39,518 nt of DNA, from the NCBI GenBank assembly GCA_022563685.1, contig JADFMY010000015.1:1-39518 (forward strand), in the 5' to 3' direction. The stretch is from Pseudomonadota bacterium (GTDB lineage: Bacteria > Pseudomonadota > Gammaproteobacteria > GCA-001735895). Under the pieces are notes generated by a model that was not told the DNA's origin, made no database searches, and saw nothing but the letters and a program-made list of their open reading frames with translations. A program made the position numbers and the translations under genes. Numbering within the stretch: position 1 is the stretch's first letter; each line of letters begins with the position of its first letter. This document shows, in pieces, positions 25,377-34,157 of this stretch.

Positions 25377-26629
25377 AAATACCAGGCCAATTGCATGAAA
25401 ACCGACTCATCGATACTCAACGGCATGCCAGTAATACCGGAATCGATACCGCCGAATTCAGAGCCCTGATCGCCTGTTGGGAAGTTGACGGCCACGAACA
25501 ACTGTAGATTCTGTTGCAGGTCGTGCAGGCTGAACAGTTGCAGCAAACGGGAGTCGTCGTCCAGGTTTACAAACAGGCTCGATGTGAGGAGCCATAGCGG
25601 TGTTAATTCAACTGTGGCCGATGCTGACACATAATCTTGTCCGAGGGTGAACAGTTCACCGCGTTGCAAACGCGCCAGTAATTCCGCATGCCTGGCTAAA
25701 TTAGCCGGGCTATAGTTACCATCCTCGATACCGAATCCATTGCGATGAAATTCGAGAACCCCGCTCATGTTTTTATTCCAGGCGACCCATGAGTAAGAGA
25801 CATTAATCACCCCACTCACAATATTGTCGCTGTTAACCTCGCTGACAACGATGTCGCTGCGCCAGATTGAACCGCCGACATTTGCTACCGCGCCCAGACC
25901 AAAGGTGCGATGATCAAAATGTTCAGCCAGTAGAAAATCGAATTCATAGTCGTCTGAGAAAACATGATATTTGACTGCACTCGATGCAACTCGGTGACTA
26001 ATGTCGCCGTTGTCATTCCGACGCCCTACCCAGACTGCCTGTAGATCATTACCGCTATCAAGCAAGTATTGGCCGTACAGCATGTCGTCGCCGGTTTTAT
26101 ATTCTTTATCGATAGCAGCGGGGTCAAACGGGTTAAAAAAATCCATCGGGTTGTAAATCATGCCATTCCCCCAGGAGACTGCCTGGCGTCCGGCTCTGAA
26201 AACGCTCTGGTCGGTGGTATAGCTTAAATGAAGCCGATCCAGCCGATGCGCGCTAATGGAATCTTCATCCTCGCTGATGATATGGGTTAAATCCATCAAG
26301 CGATTATTATCGTTCGTGATCAGTTGCGATGTTAATCCGAACCCCGGATTTTGTTGCTGCAGGGAAACGGAATCGCCACTTTTTATCAGGAGTTGATAAT
26401 CCGCGTGAAATGCCCAGGGGTTGTTAAAGGCCGAGAAATTCAATCGCAGTTCGGCATTGTTATCCCGGGCCGGGTCATCGGTAAGGGTCTGGAATAAACT
26501 GTCACTCGGGTAATTCGTTACTAAGGATTGATATTTTATGTGGCCTTTGTAATCGAAATTGGTAGCTGCTTTGGCTGGCACGGTTAATAGACAAATTAGA
26601 AGCCCTGAAGTGACGACTTTTAACATCAT
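25373..26629 (-). CDS. outer-membrane beta-barrel protein, Lol-like cluster
   Basis: A 418-residue protein with a signal peptide (MMLKVVTSGLLICLLTVPAKAA) and a chain rich in alternating hydrophobic beta-strands ending in aromatic WYF, the classic outer-membrane insertion signal. A segment QAVSWGNGMIYNPMDFFNPFDPA near residue 150 is conserved-looking and resembles porin-like families of DUF1302 type found near LolA-like proteins, though I cannot confirm membership. It is the last gene of the minus-strand cluster with LolA-like, permease and ATPase genes; a palindromic repeat (26644-26725) lies between it and the ATPase, 15 bases before the start. It could be the outer-membrane exit or acceptor of that system. 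Confidence 0.75.
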   Translation of the reverse strand: MMLKVVTSGLLICLLTVPAKAATNFDYKGHIKYQSLVTNYPSDSLFQTLTDDPARDNNAELRLNFSAFNNPWAFHADYQLLIKSGDSVSLQQQNPGFGLTSQLITNDNNRLMDLTHIISEDEDSISAHRLDRLHLSYTTDQSVFRAGRQAVSWGNGMIYNPMDFFNPFDPAAIDKEYKTGDDMLYGQYLLDSGNDLQAVWVGRRNDNGDISHRVASSAVKYHVFSDDYEFDFLLAEHFDHRTFGLGAVANVGGSIWRSDIVVSEVNSDNIVSGVINVSYSWVAWNKNMSGVLEFHRNGFGIEDGNYSPANLARHAELLARLQRGELFTLGQDYVSASATVELTPLWLLTSSLFVNLDDDSRLLQLFSLHDLQQNLQLFVAVNFPTGDQGSEFGGIDSGITGMPLSIDESVFMQLAWYF

Positions 26630-26643
26630 GTATTGCTTAGTCC

Positions 26644-26725
26644 CGTAGGTTGGGGTGAGGGACGAACCCCAACATAATGATTTGGATTAGTCATGTTGGG
26701 CTTCGCAAGCTCAGCCCAATCTACG
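26644..26725 (-). repeat. 82-bp palindromic repeat, copy 1 (reverse orientation)
   Basis: An imperfectly palindromic element. Read on the minus strand it starts CGTAGATTGGGC and ends CCAACCTACG. It contains the internal inverted pairs GGGCT/AGCCC and TTGGGGT/ACCCCAA. A near-identical left part is at 31307-31375 in the opposite orientation. The stop codon and last four codons of the LolD-like ATPase lie inside it. It may end or attenuate transcription between the ATPase and the beta-barrel gene. Confidence 0.8.
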
Positions 26726-27427
26726 GGTTACTATAGATTCCGGCACCTGCATTTCATCGCTGATAATTTTGCCATCCCGCATTTTGATCAATCGCTTCGC
26801 ATAGGACATCACGCGCTTGTCGTGGGTAGCGATGATAAAGGTAATATTGTGATGATGATTAAGCTCAGAAAACAGATTCATCAGCTGCGCCGACGTCACG
26901 CTATCCAGATTAGCCGTAGGTTCGTCTGCCAATACCAGTTTGGGTTGCGAGACGATCGCCCTGGCAACAGCGACGCGTTGTTGCTGTCCGCCAGAGAGAT
27001 GTGCGGGCCGGCGATTTTCCATGCCCTCAAGGCCGACTTCTTTTAAAATGTCGCGGGCTTTTTGCGCGCGTTCACTGGCGGCTACACCCTGTACCTGCAT
27101 GACAAACTCTACATTCTCCTGTGCGCTGAGTACCGAAATTAAATTATAGGCCTGAAACACGAAACCGATATGGTGCAATCGCATATCGGCCAGCGACCCT
27201 TTATCGAGCTGGTCGACACGTAGGCCATCCATCTGAATTTCACCGCTATCGGGCGTGTCCAGCCCGCCGATGGCATTCAACAGGGTAGTCTTACCGGAAC
27301 CGGAAGGACCCGACAGACAAACGAATTCGCCTTCTTCGATGGTGATGTTGACATTATCGATTCCAGTAATGATCTCGTCACCCTGTTTGAAGGTTTTGTA
27401 TAGCTGCTTGCAGCAAATCGTACTCAT
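26711..27427 (-). CDS. LolD/MacB-type ABC ATPase
   Basis: A 238-residue ATPase with Walker A GPSGSGKTTLLNAIGG, signature LSGGQQQRVAVARAI and Walker B LVLADEPTANLD, followed by FIIATHDKRV. These features place it in the LolD/FtsE/MacB subgroup, which works with FtsX-like permeases and acts as a mechanotransmission device. It lies directly after the second permease, 14 bases apart. The final residues RRLG and stop come from a dispersed repeat, so the C-terminus was probably modified when the repeat arrived. Confidence 0.88.
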   Translation of the reverse strand: MSTICCKQLYKTFKQGDEIITGIDNVNITIEEGEFVCLSGPSGSGKTTLLNAIGGLDTPDSGEIQMDGLRVDQLDKGSLADMRLHHIGFVFQAYNLISVLSAQENVEFVMQVQGVAASERAQKARDILKEVGLEGMENRRPAHLSGGQQQRVAVARAIVSQPKLVLADEPTANLDSVTSAQLMNLFSELNHHHNITFIIATHDKRVMSYAKRLIKMRDGKIISDEMQVPESIVTRRLG

Positions 27428-27441
27428 GATATTTATCAGGG

Positions 27442-28683
27442 TCAGGTTGTATTGATTGCCTGCACAGGATTTAGCTTCGCCGCACGCCAGGCGGGCAATA
27501 TACTGGCCAGAGTGCCTAGTATGAGAACGACACTATTGGCTAAAATGATATCGTGCAGCCTGAGCGATGGATAAAGCATGCTGCTTGCGCCCATCATCGC
27601 CAGGCCTTCGGCCACCACCGAAATATCCAGTCCGCTTTCAAGGGGCTTTATGGTTAAAATAGCCAGCACATTCCCGGCGGTTAAACCGATCGACAGTAGC
27701 AGTAATGACTCAAGCAAAATTTGATAGACAATCATGCTGGGGCGCATTCCCAGTGCCAGGATCAATCCGATTTCGCGAACGCGCTCAAAGATAGCCATTG
27801 CCAGCGTATTCACCAGGCCAAACGAGAGCGCCAGAAAAATGATGATGACCCACACCAGCACAAAGCCGTCCATCATATTGAGCATGTAGCCTAAGTAGGA
27901 ATCCAGTTCATACCAGGCCCTGATTTCCAGTGTTTCGGGTGTCGCCTGCCTGAGGTTTCGATACAGGGTGTCTATATCGCGATAGTCTTCATCGATGATG
28001 GCGATTTGCGAAACCAGGCCGTCTATCTTCAGCAAAGTCTGTAGCGTGCTGCGCGCGGCATATACATTAAACTCTTCCAGGCCCGGCATTTTGGCCTTAT
28101 AGATTCCCACCACCCTGAAACCGCGATCGGCGATATTATTGTCAGGGTCCTGGCTCATAATCACGACGCGTTTGCCGAGCCGGGTTTCGAGGCGTTCGGC
28201 GAGTTTTGCGCCTATGACAAGCCCCCGGTCGCTATCCGTTTCCAGGAATCGGCCCTCGACAATCTGATCGGCGATTCCGGTGATCGCATTTTCGGCCAGT
28301 GGATCGACACCCAGCAGGTTGATACCACGGCTTTCGCGTTCGCTCGAAATAATCGCCGGAACCTTGATACGGGTCGTCCAGTGTTTCGTCGCGGGGTCAT
28401 TCAGAGCATCGAGCAACTTGCCGCTCGGTTCGGCAATACTGTTAACCACACTTGGGTCGTCACGATATTCGGGGTGATAGATCTGGATATGCCCCGGTAA
28501 ATTCTGGATGCCCTGCTCGAGCATGTCATCGACCATGCCACGCATTAGCGCGGTCATGAAAATCATCGCCCAGACCCCTACGGTAATCGCGCCCAGCATG
28601 ATGAATGTGCGCCGAGGATTGCGCCACAGGTTACGCCACGACAGGATCAACATCGCCTTGAAGGGAAGATTAAACAGGCCCAT
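27442..28683 (-). CDS. FtsX/MacB-type permease, second of two
   Basis: A 413-residue inner-membrane protein of the LolC/LolE architecture: a first helix LNLWRN-RRTFIMLGAITVGVWAM near the N-terminus, a large periplasmic domain (about residues 50-270), and three C-terminal helices ending with a conserved ILPAWRAAKLNPVQAI tail. The start at 28683 is chosen, six bases after the stop of the preceding gene; the longer open frame is the shadow of that gene. It is related in sequence to the first permease, so they likely form a heterodimer like LolC/LolE. Confidence 0.88.
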   Translation of the reverse strand: MGLFNLPFKAMLILSWRNLWRNPRRTFIMLGAITVGVWAMIFMTALMRGMVDDMLEQGIQNLPGHIQIYHPEYRDDPSVVNSIAEPSGKLLDALNDPATKHWTTRIKVPAIISSERESRGINLLGVDPLAENAITGIADQIVEGRFLETDSDRGLVIGAKLAERLETRLGKRVVIMSQDPDNNIADRGFRVVGIYKAKMPGLEEFNVYAARSTLQTLLKIDGLVSQIAIIDEDYRDIDTLYRNLRQATPETLEIRAWYELDSYLGYMLNMMDGFVLVWVIIIFLALSFGLVNTLAMAIFERVREIGLILALGMRPSMIVYQILLESLLLLSIGLTAGNVLAILTIKPLESGLDISVVAEGLAMMGASSMLYPSLRLHDIILANSVVLILGTLASILPAWRAAKLNPVQAINTT

Positions 28684-28688
28684 GCTCT

Positions 28689-29921
28689 TTATGCCGCTCG
28701 CATGGCTTCGACGGGTAGCAACACGTACAGGCGCAGCGCCGGGTAAATGGCCGCGAGCAGGCAACCGATTGCGACGAAACCAGGACCCAACATCAGTGAA
28801 AGGATGGAAACACTCGGGTAAATTCGCTCCGGCAGGTTAAATTTGGCCGCCATTTCTTCCATGCCGGGGTAAGAAAAACCGGCGATGCTGAGATACCAGG
28901 TAATCACAAAGCCAACCAGCACACCTAGCGCAAGCCCGAGGCCAGCCATCATCGAGGTTTCCATCATCACCAGTCGAGACAGGTTGCCGGGCTTCAGGCC
29001 CAGGGCCATCATCACGCCGAACTCACGCGTGCGCTCCAGCACGGACATCAGTTGCGTGTTGAGGACGCTAAACGCCACCAGGATGATGAGCACCATATAC
29101 ATAAACCAGGCGCTGGTCATGTCTGCCTGTATCACCTGTTTCAGGCCCGGTTGCAATTGATCCCAATGCAGCACCACTAATTGATTCCGGTCGGCGAGTA
29201 AGGTCTGGATGCGCTGCTGCAATTCGTCGACCTGATCGATATGACGAGCACGAATGACGATACTGTGCCCCCTTTGTTGCATCGCAAACGCATCCTGGAA
29301 ATAGACGAGACTGACTTGCGCCATGCTGCGATCGAGTTCAGATACACCGGATTCAAAAATACCGACCACCTTGACCACGCCTGCGGCAAATGAGTCGTCG
29401 AAGCCACTGCCCAGGAAAGTGATTTCATCACCGAGCCCCACTTTCAGATTACGCGCCAGTACCGAGCCGATGACAATTTCTGCAGCACTGTCCTCCTGCA
29501 AATAACGACCCTGCTTTACCAGGCCCGGAATGGTCGATACCAAAGCCTCGAATTGCGGCTCGACGCCGAGAATTTGCAAACCATAAGTGCGTTCATCGCT
29601 GGAAACCAGGGCGAAACCGGCCGCACGAGCACCGATGCTCTGTAAGCCTGACTCAGTGCGTAATAGCTGTGCGGTGCTGGTGATATCATCCAGGGTATAA
29701 CGCATTTTCGGGTCATCCAGATAACCCTCGCGCTGAACCTGAATGTGACCCGTAAACGCCTGCAGGGTATTGTCGATCATCATGTCATAGCTGCCAAATT
29801 GCAGCGAGATGCTAAATATTAGCAGGGCGTTGGAAAAGATCATCGCGCCGACGGTCAGCCAGGTGCGGCGTTTATGCCGCCACAGATTACGCCAGGCCAA
29901 TCGCAGCACGATATTGCTCAT
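28689..29921 (-). CDS. FtsX/MacB-type permease, first of two
   Basis: A 410-residue permease with the same four-helix plan: NLWRHKRRTWLTVGAMIFSNALL at the start, a long periplasmic domain (about 45-270), and C-terminal helices around MYMVLIILVAFSVLNTQLMSVLERTREFG and the IYPALRL end. The ERTREFGVMMALG stretch is a typical FtsX-family signature. Its ATG overlaps the stop of the LolA-like gene by four bases. It resembles LolE/LolC but lacks evidence of direct lipoprotein sorting; the LolA-like partner makes that role likely. Confidence 0.88.
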   Translation of the reverse strand: MSNIVLRLAWRNLWRHKRRTWLTVGAMIFSNALLIFSISLQFGSYDMMIDNTLQAFTGHIQVQREGYLDDPKMRYTLDDITSTAQLLRTESGLQSIGARAAGFALVSSDERTYGLQILGVEPQFEALVSTIPGLVKQGRYLQEDSAAEIVIGSVLARNLKVGLGDEITFLGSGFDDSFAAGVVKVVGIFESGVSELDRSMAQVSLVYFQDAFAMQQRGHSIVIRARHIDQVDELQQRIQTLLADRNQLVVLHWDQLQPGLKQVIQADMTSAWFMYMVLIILVAFSVLNTQLMSVLERTREFGVMMALGLKPGNLSRLVMMETSMMAGLGLALGVLVGFVITWYLSIAGFSYPGMEEMAAKFNLPERIYPSVSILSLMLGPGFVAIGCLLAAIYPALRLYVLLPVEAMRAA

Positions 29922-30712
29922 GGGCGTGGGTTGCGCAAATTAGACAGGGTAAACAAGCTGTCGGATAAAGCCACGTCGAAGTCGATATTATCAACCAGCA
30001 TTTCGGTCCATTCCCCAGGCGCATCTGCCTTGCTCATGCGCATGCGCCGGGCAATGGTGCGACCATCCATCACCATAACTTCGAGGGTGCGCATTTCCTT
30101 GACCAGCACATCGTCCTGATCCCAGAATTCCTGTCGCATCATGACGAAATCGTCGCGAATCACCACGACTTCCTTGCCCCAGACCACCGCCGCATCTTCG
30201 TGTGGTATCGACTCGATGGTATAATAGCGATGGCCTTCCTTCTGCTCGGTGTGGATCAGACGATGATCGTACTGGTCGATAATATCGGTAGACTTGCTGA
30301 TGTCCCTGTTGGAAAAATCGCTGCCCATCCAGCTTTGTTTCATCATCGATGAAGGCACCTTGATGATGCGATTCACCTTGGGCGAGTAAGTCCACATATT
30401 CCGATCCCTGATCAGGGTGCTATTCCCGGCATCGCGTTTCGGTCCGGTGACGCGCACCAGCGAGACTTTATCGCCCTGGGTCCAGGCCTGAATCGACAGG
30501 GTGCGCTCCCAGTCGCTGCGATGCACCGTCATGGTCATGTCCGAATAAGAAGTCACCCCACGCCAGTGCTCCATCGCAGCGCGAATTAAATCTCTCGGAT
30601 CGAGTACATTATCGTCAACGGCAATTAGCTGAGCGGCAGAACCGGACAGGCAAAAAAACAACAGCCCAATCCGAATCAGCTTATTGCTGCATTTGAAATT
30701 CATAAACGCCAT
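29918..30712 (-). CDS. LolA-like outer-membrane lipoprotein-sorting protein
   Basis: A 264-residue protein with an N-terminal signal sequence (MNFKCSNKLIRIGLLFFCLSGSAAQ) and a body matching the LolA-like PF17131 class. Typical features are DLIRAAMEHWRGVTSYSDMTMTVHR, NMWTYSPKVNRIIKVPSSMMKQSWMGSDFSNRDI and the closing DVALSDSLFTLSNLRNP. Proteins of this class appear beside RND or FtsX-type permeases and are thought to carry lipids or lipoproteins across the periplasm. It is the first gene of the cluster and overlaps the first permease by four bases. Confidence 0.88.
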   Translation of the reverse strand: MAFMNFKCSNKLIRIGLLFFCLSGSAAQLIAVDDNVLDPRDLIRAAMEHWRGVTSYSDMTMTVHRSDWERTLSIQAWTQGDKVSLVRVTGPKRDAGNSTLIRDRNMWTYSPKVNRIIKVPSSMMKQSWMGSDFSNRDISKSTDIIDQYDHRLIHTEQKEGHRYYTIESIPHEDAAVVWGKEVVVIRDDFVMMRQEFWDQDDVLVKEMRTLEVMVMDGRTIARRMRMSKADAPGEWTEMLVDNIDFDVALSDSLFTLSNLRNPRP

Positions 30713-30908
30713 CCTCGGCTAAATATTGTCAGGTACATTCTACCCCACACCGTCAGGACGTAATCGACCCGATACGCGCTAAATTCAAAATCGAATTAAT
30801 GGTAACATACCTGTCCCTATGTCATTTTGAGCGGAGTTATTAGCGTCAGGCTCTCCGTATTGGCAGCGAGGTAGTTTATCTAGGGGAATACAAACCCAGG
30901 AGCAGACC

Positions 30909-31238
30909 ATGAGCAACAATATAAAAGACAACATCAAAAAAAAATCCACCTGGATACGCGGTTTATATATGCTGCTGTTTTCTTTTCTTTACACCATCGC
31001 TGTCGGGGTGCTGTTCGCCATGGTGTTATTCCAGTTTATCCTCAAACTCTTGACCGGCGACACCAACGAACGCCTGCGCAAACTGGGGCAAGGTATCGGT
31101 ACCTACATTTATCAAATTATCCAGTTCCTCAGCTTCAACAGCGAAGTCCACCCCTATCCCTTTGGCGCCTGGCCGAAAGGGGAGCCGAAAGCTTCCAAAA
31201 AGACAGAAATCGGTGATCCGAAAACAGATAAAGATTAA
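30909..31238 (+). CDS. DUF4389-family membrane protein
   Basis: A 109-residue protein with one or two membrane helices (GLYMLLFSFLYTIAVGVLFAMVLFQFIL), a conserved-looking stretch RLRKLGQGIGTYIYQIIQFLSFNSE and PYPFGAWPKGEP, which match the DUF4389 family. The tail is lysine-rich. An AGGAG site lies eight bases before the ATG. Function is not known for the family. It stands alone, divergent from the Lol-like cluster with a 196-base spacer. Confidence 0.8.
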   Translation: MSNNIKDNIKKKSTWIRGLYMLLFSFLYTIAVGVLFAMVLFQFILKLLTGDTNERLRKLGQGIGTYIYQIIQFLSFNSEVHPYPFGAWPKGEPKASKKTEIGDPKTDKD

Positions 31239-31306
31239 TAAAGCATCCTAACCCGTTATTACAGATCCCCTTCGCCACTCCGGCCTCCGAGCCGGAATCC
31301 ATAACC

Positions 31307-31508
31307 CGTAGGTTGGGCTGAGCCTGGGAAGCCCAACATGACTAATCCAAATCAATATGTTGGGGTTCGTCCCTCTCGGCAACTGCTCCTGCGTCGCCTA
31401 AAAGCGCCTACTGTTGGTGCTCTAATAAGTTACATGACCGCCATGGATGGTGGAAATGCAATTGGGTTGTAGGAACAACCCTTGCCCATGTAACGAACCC
31501 CAACCTAC
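31307..31508 (+). repeat. palindromic repeat copy 2, interrupted by another repeat
   Basis: The left part (31307-31375) is close to the element at 26644-26725 read on the other strand, and its right end (ACCCCAACCTAC) resumes at 31497. Between them lie about 121 bases, of which the last 62 are a copy of a second repeat family (see 32937). This can be read as a repeat inserted into a repeat. The remainder of the gap between 31239 and 31519 holds no gene I can support. Confidence 0.75.
31435..31496 (+). repeat. hairpin repeat family 2, copy 1
   Basis: A 62-base element with a first stem CCGCC/GGTGG and a second stem GGGTTGT-AGGA-ACAACCC (31464-31481). It is about 80% identical to the copy at 32939-33001. 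The second stem differs in bases but keeps pairing between copies. Confidence 0.7.
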
Positions 31509-31519
31509 TGTACTGTGGG

Positions 31520-31768
31520 TTATATACCTAGCAAATTTCTGGCTTCGAGCAACGCCTTGACGGAATCTAAGTGACTCCCGGACTTATGCAATTTTCCACC
31601 ATTCGCGCGTAGCTCTTTGACTTGGGACATAGCTTCCGTGCTGAGTGACGGCATTTTGGCCAACTCCGCGTCGATTGCTTTCATGTGTTTGGGACAACTG
31701 CCTGCAAACGCCGAGCCCGCGGCTAATACTGCACTTAGAGCGAATACACTGATACTGATGTTTTTCAT
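31520..31768 (-). CDS. small secreted hypothetical protein
   Basis: An 82-residue protein with a clear signal peptide (MKNISISVFALSAVLAAGSAFAG). The mature part is a single helical stretch, starting with GSCPKHMKAIDAELAKMPSLS, which has one cysteine. A GAGGG site seven bases ahead of 31768 fixes the start; an upstream TTG is not needed. Family not recognised; small periplasmic proteins of this shape are common. It could be metal-binding or stress-related but nothing in the sequence shows this. Confidence 0.75.
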   Translation of the reverse strand: MKNISISVFALSAVLAAGSAFAGSCPKHMKAIDAELAKMPSLSTEAMSQVKELRANGGKLHKSGSHLDSVKALLEARNLLGI

Positions 31769-31860
31769 AGCTTGACCCTCATAATCTAACAATTAGAGTA
31801 TTAAATAGCCTGCCACCGGTAAACTCTGGCCGGCGCAGTAATTCTCCTCCTAAATCCTTT

Positions 31861-32748
31861 TTACGTAAGATTTTCGTTGAAGAAATCGATGGTTCGTTGC
31901 CAGGCAAGTTCTGCCGCGACCTCATCATAACGGGCTGTGGTGTCGTTATGAAAACCGTGATTAACCTCTGGATACAGGTGCGAGGTATATTCTTTATTGT
32001 GCGCTTTTAATGCCTGCTCATAATCGGGCCAACCTTTATTAATCCGTTTGTCGAGTCCGGCGTAATGCAACAATAAAGGCGCCTTGATTTTGGCGACGTC
32101 TTCAGCGGCTGGCTGACGGCCGTAAAAAGGTACCGCGGCTGCAAGGTCCGGCAGGCGTACGGCCAGGGCGTTTGTCACGCCCCCACCGTAGCAGAAACCG
32201 ACCACACCGACCTTGCCGGTGGAATTGGCATCGGACCTGAGGTGCTCGTATGCAGCGACGAAGTCTTCCAGGAGCTTGCCTTTATCGAGTGTTTTTTGCA
32301 TCATCTTGCCCTCATCGTCGGTGCCGGGATAACCGCCCAGGGGGGTGAGCCCATCGGGCGCGAGTGCAACGAAACCAGCCACCGCCACACGGCGCGCGAC
32401 GTCTTCAATATAAGGATTAAGCCCGCGGTTTTCATGCACCACGACAACTCCGGGCCGTTTGCCGGGCGCACCCGCGGGGCGGGCGAGGTAAGCGCGGATT
32501 TTCCCATGACCCCGGGGCGAGTCATACTCGATAAATTCGGTCTTGATGCGTGGATCTTTATCGTCAACCTGGTTGGCGAGTGCGTAATTGGGCAACAGGC
32601 CTTCGACCAGTGCCGCCACGGTGACACCGCCGACGGCGAACTTCGCGGCCTTATCGAAGAATTCTCTGCGGCTGAGGCTGCTATGCACGTAGCGGTCATA
32701 CAGGTCGAGTAGTTCTTGATCGTAATCACTGGCTTTCTTGCGTTCCAT
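31861..32748 (-). CDS. dienelactone hydrolase family protein, Tat-exported
   Basis: A 295-residue alpha/beta hydrolase. The start at 32748 has an AGGAGG site, and the N-terminus carries [10 protein letters not shown] followed by a hydrophobic stretch, a twin-arginine export signal. The catalytic cysteine is in GFCYGGG, the aspartate lies near DKRINKG and the histidine in NHGFHND, the Cys-Asp-His triad of dienelactone hydrolases. [16 protein letters not shown] is also diagnostic. Periplasmic dienelactone-hydrolase-like enzymes have unknown substrates. The gene stands alone between repeat-rich spacers. Confidence 0.88.
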   Translation of the reverse strand: MERKKASDYDQELLDLYDRYVHSSLSRREFFDKAAKFAVGGVTVAALVEGLLPNYALANQVDDKDPRIKTEFIEYDSPRGHGKIRAYLARPAGAPGKRPGVVVVHENRGLNPYIEDVARRVAVAGFVALAPDGLTPLGGYPGTDDEGKMMQKTLDKGKLLEDFVAAYEHLRSDANSTGKVGVVGFCYGGGVTNALAVRLPDLAAAVPFYGRQPAAEDVAKIKAPLLLHYAGLDKRINKGWPDYEQALKAHNKEYTSHLYPEVNHGFHNDTTARYDEVAAELAWQRTIDFFNENLT

Positions 32749-32938
32749 GATGATCCTCCTGGCGCCAAAACAGACATAGTCTGAATATGCAAGATTTTTC
32801 CCGAGGTAAAAAAATAACCCCTCTTTCCTGACAAATCCAGATGGAAATGGTTCAATAGATTCCGGATAACCCCTTCGGGCTTTCCGGAATGACGGGATCG
32901 TCATTTAATATATCGTCATTTCGGCCCCCGAGCCGGAA

Positions 32939-33001
32939 TGACCGCCAGGGACGGTGGAAATGCAGTATGGTAGTAGGAACTACCCCTGCCTATTTAACCG
33001 A
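32939..33001 (+). repeat. hairpin repeat family 2, copy 2
   Basis: It carries CCGCC-N6-GGTGG and GGTAGT-AGGA-ACTACC (32969-32984), aligned with the element at 31435-31496. The stem bases changed in pairs while the AGGA loop stayed, which suggests that the fold is selected. Confidence 0.7.
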
Positions 33002-33013
33002 ATATTCCTCAAT

Positions 33014-33042
33014 TTGCAATCAACCAGCCTTTCCCACACAAT
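33014..33042 (+). promoter_or_regulatory. promoter-like module, copy A
   Basis: TTGCAA at 33014-33019, a 17-base spacer and CACAAT at 33037-33042, the spacing of a sigma70 promoter. The module's conserved part runs on to GGAAAAT at 33057, forming a partial dyad with TTTCC. The DUF2157 start lies 36 bases beyond the -10-like hexamer. Copies B and C are at 35040 and 37202. Confidence 0.55.
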
Positions 33043-33077
33043 CGATGTGAGGAAAATAGTAAGTAGCAAGGGCTGGC

Positions 33078-34157
33078 ATGAAAACACCGAGCAAAACTAC
33101 CGCCCAGCAGCGCGCCGACCAGATACATGCTTTCAACCATGAGCTGGCCGAGCTGACGCGCGAGCAGGTGTTAAGCCTCAGCGCCGAACAACAGGCGGCT
33201 ATCGACGATTACCACCAGGGCCTGCTAAATCAATTCCGCAGCGACTTTGACATCGACCACAGCCAGCACGAAAAGCAACTCTCGCTCGGCATGCGCATCG
33301 CCTCGTTTCTCGGTGCGGTGGCACTGGCCGCCAGCGTGTTTTTTCTGTTTTATCAATTCTGGGGCAGGCTCGGCACGGCCAGCCAGGTCACCATCCTCAG
33401 CGGCGCCTCGATAATCAGCTTCCTCGCCACGGTCATAGTCGCCAGTAAGGATGCCTCGGGCTATTTCACCAAGCTCATCGGACTGGTGGCCTTCGCCTGT
33501 TTTGTACTCAACATCGCCATGTTCGGGCTGATATTCAACATCACCCCCACCGACAACGCGCTGCTGGCCTGGGCGGCGCTGGCCCTGTTGCTGGCCTATG
33601 CCTATGACGTCCGCCTGTTACAGGTCGCCGCCTTGCTCTGCATCATCGCCTATGTCTCGGCGCGGGTCGGCGCGTGGAGCGGCATGTACTGGATCCACTT
33701 TGGCGAAAGGCCGGAGAACTTTTTCCCCATTGCCCTACTGCTGTTCTTTATCCCGCAATGGATCAACCATGAGCGCTTCAGCGGCTTTGCCCTGTCTTAT
33801 CGGGTGTTCGGCATCGTCACCCTGTTACTGCCGATGCTGGTGCTCGCCCACTGGGGTTATGGCAGCTACCTGAACATCGACCCCGACCTCATCGAAGGCA
33901 GCTATCAACTGGCCGGGTTTATACTCAGTGGCGTTTTTATCTGGTATGGCATTCGCCGCGGCTGGGGCCATGTCGTCAATAGTGGCGTGACCTTCTTCGT
34001 TATCTTCATCTACACCAAATTCTTCGACTGGTGGTGGGAGGTGATGCCCAGGTACCTGTTCTTCCTGGTGCTCGGCCTGGTGGCGATACTCTGCCTGGTC
34101 ATACTCAAGCGCCTGCGCAAGGCAGAGCAACCGCTAGCGGAGGGAGCGCAGCCATGA
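33078..34157 (+). CDS. DUF2157-family multi-pass membrane protein
   Basis: A 359-residue protein. The first about 70 residues are soluble and helical, then ten or so membrane helices follow, such as IASFLGAVALAASVFFLFYQFW and YLFFLVLGLVAILCLVILKR. The N-terminal coiled part followed by many helices is the DUF2157 plan. Function is unknown. The ATG at 33078 lies downstream of the promoter-like module, and the stop overlaps the next start as ATGA, so the two are translationally coupled. Confidence 0.82.
   Translation: MKTPSKTTAQQRADQIHAFNHELAELTREQVLSLSAEQQAAIDDYHQGLLNQFRSDFDIDHSQHEKQLSLGMRIASFLGAVALAASVFFLFYQFWGRLGTASQVTILSGASIISFLATVIVASKDASGYFTKLIGLVAFACFVLNIAMFGLIFNITPTDNALLAWAALALLLAYAYDVRLLQVAALLCIIAYVSARVGAWSGMYWIHFGERPENFFPIALLLFFIPQWINHERFSGFALSYRVFGIVTLLLPMLVLAHWGYGSYLNIDPDLIEGSYQLAGFILSGVFIWYGIRRGWGHVVNSGVTFFVIFIYTKFFDWWWEVMPRYLFFLVLGLVAILCLVILKRLRKAEQPLAEGAQP

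Larger units (their letters stand above)
32749..33077. other. spacer of 329 bases with repeats
   Basis: No gene is visible. The spacer contains a dyad family with CCGGAATGACG and GAGCCGGAATGA (near 32884-32941), the second hairpin repeat (32939-33001) and the promoter-like module at 33014-33042. The CCGGAAT-type dyads recur at 31291 and 37117-37143. Confidence 0.7.

Noticed and set aside
32749-33077. CRISPR array in the repeat-rich spacer
   Set aside because: Repeats are unlike, unevenly spaced and palindromic in different families; no regular repeat-spacer pattern exists.
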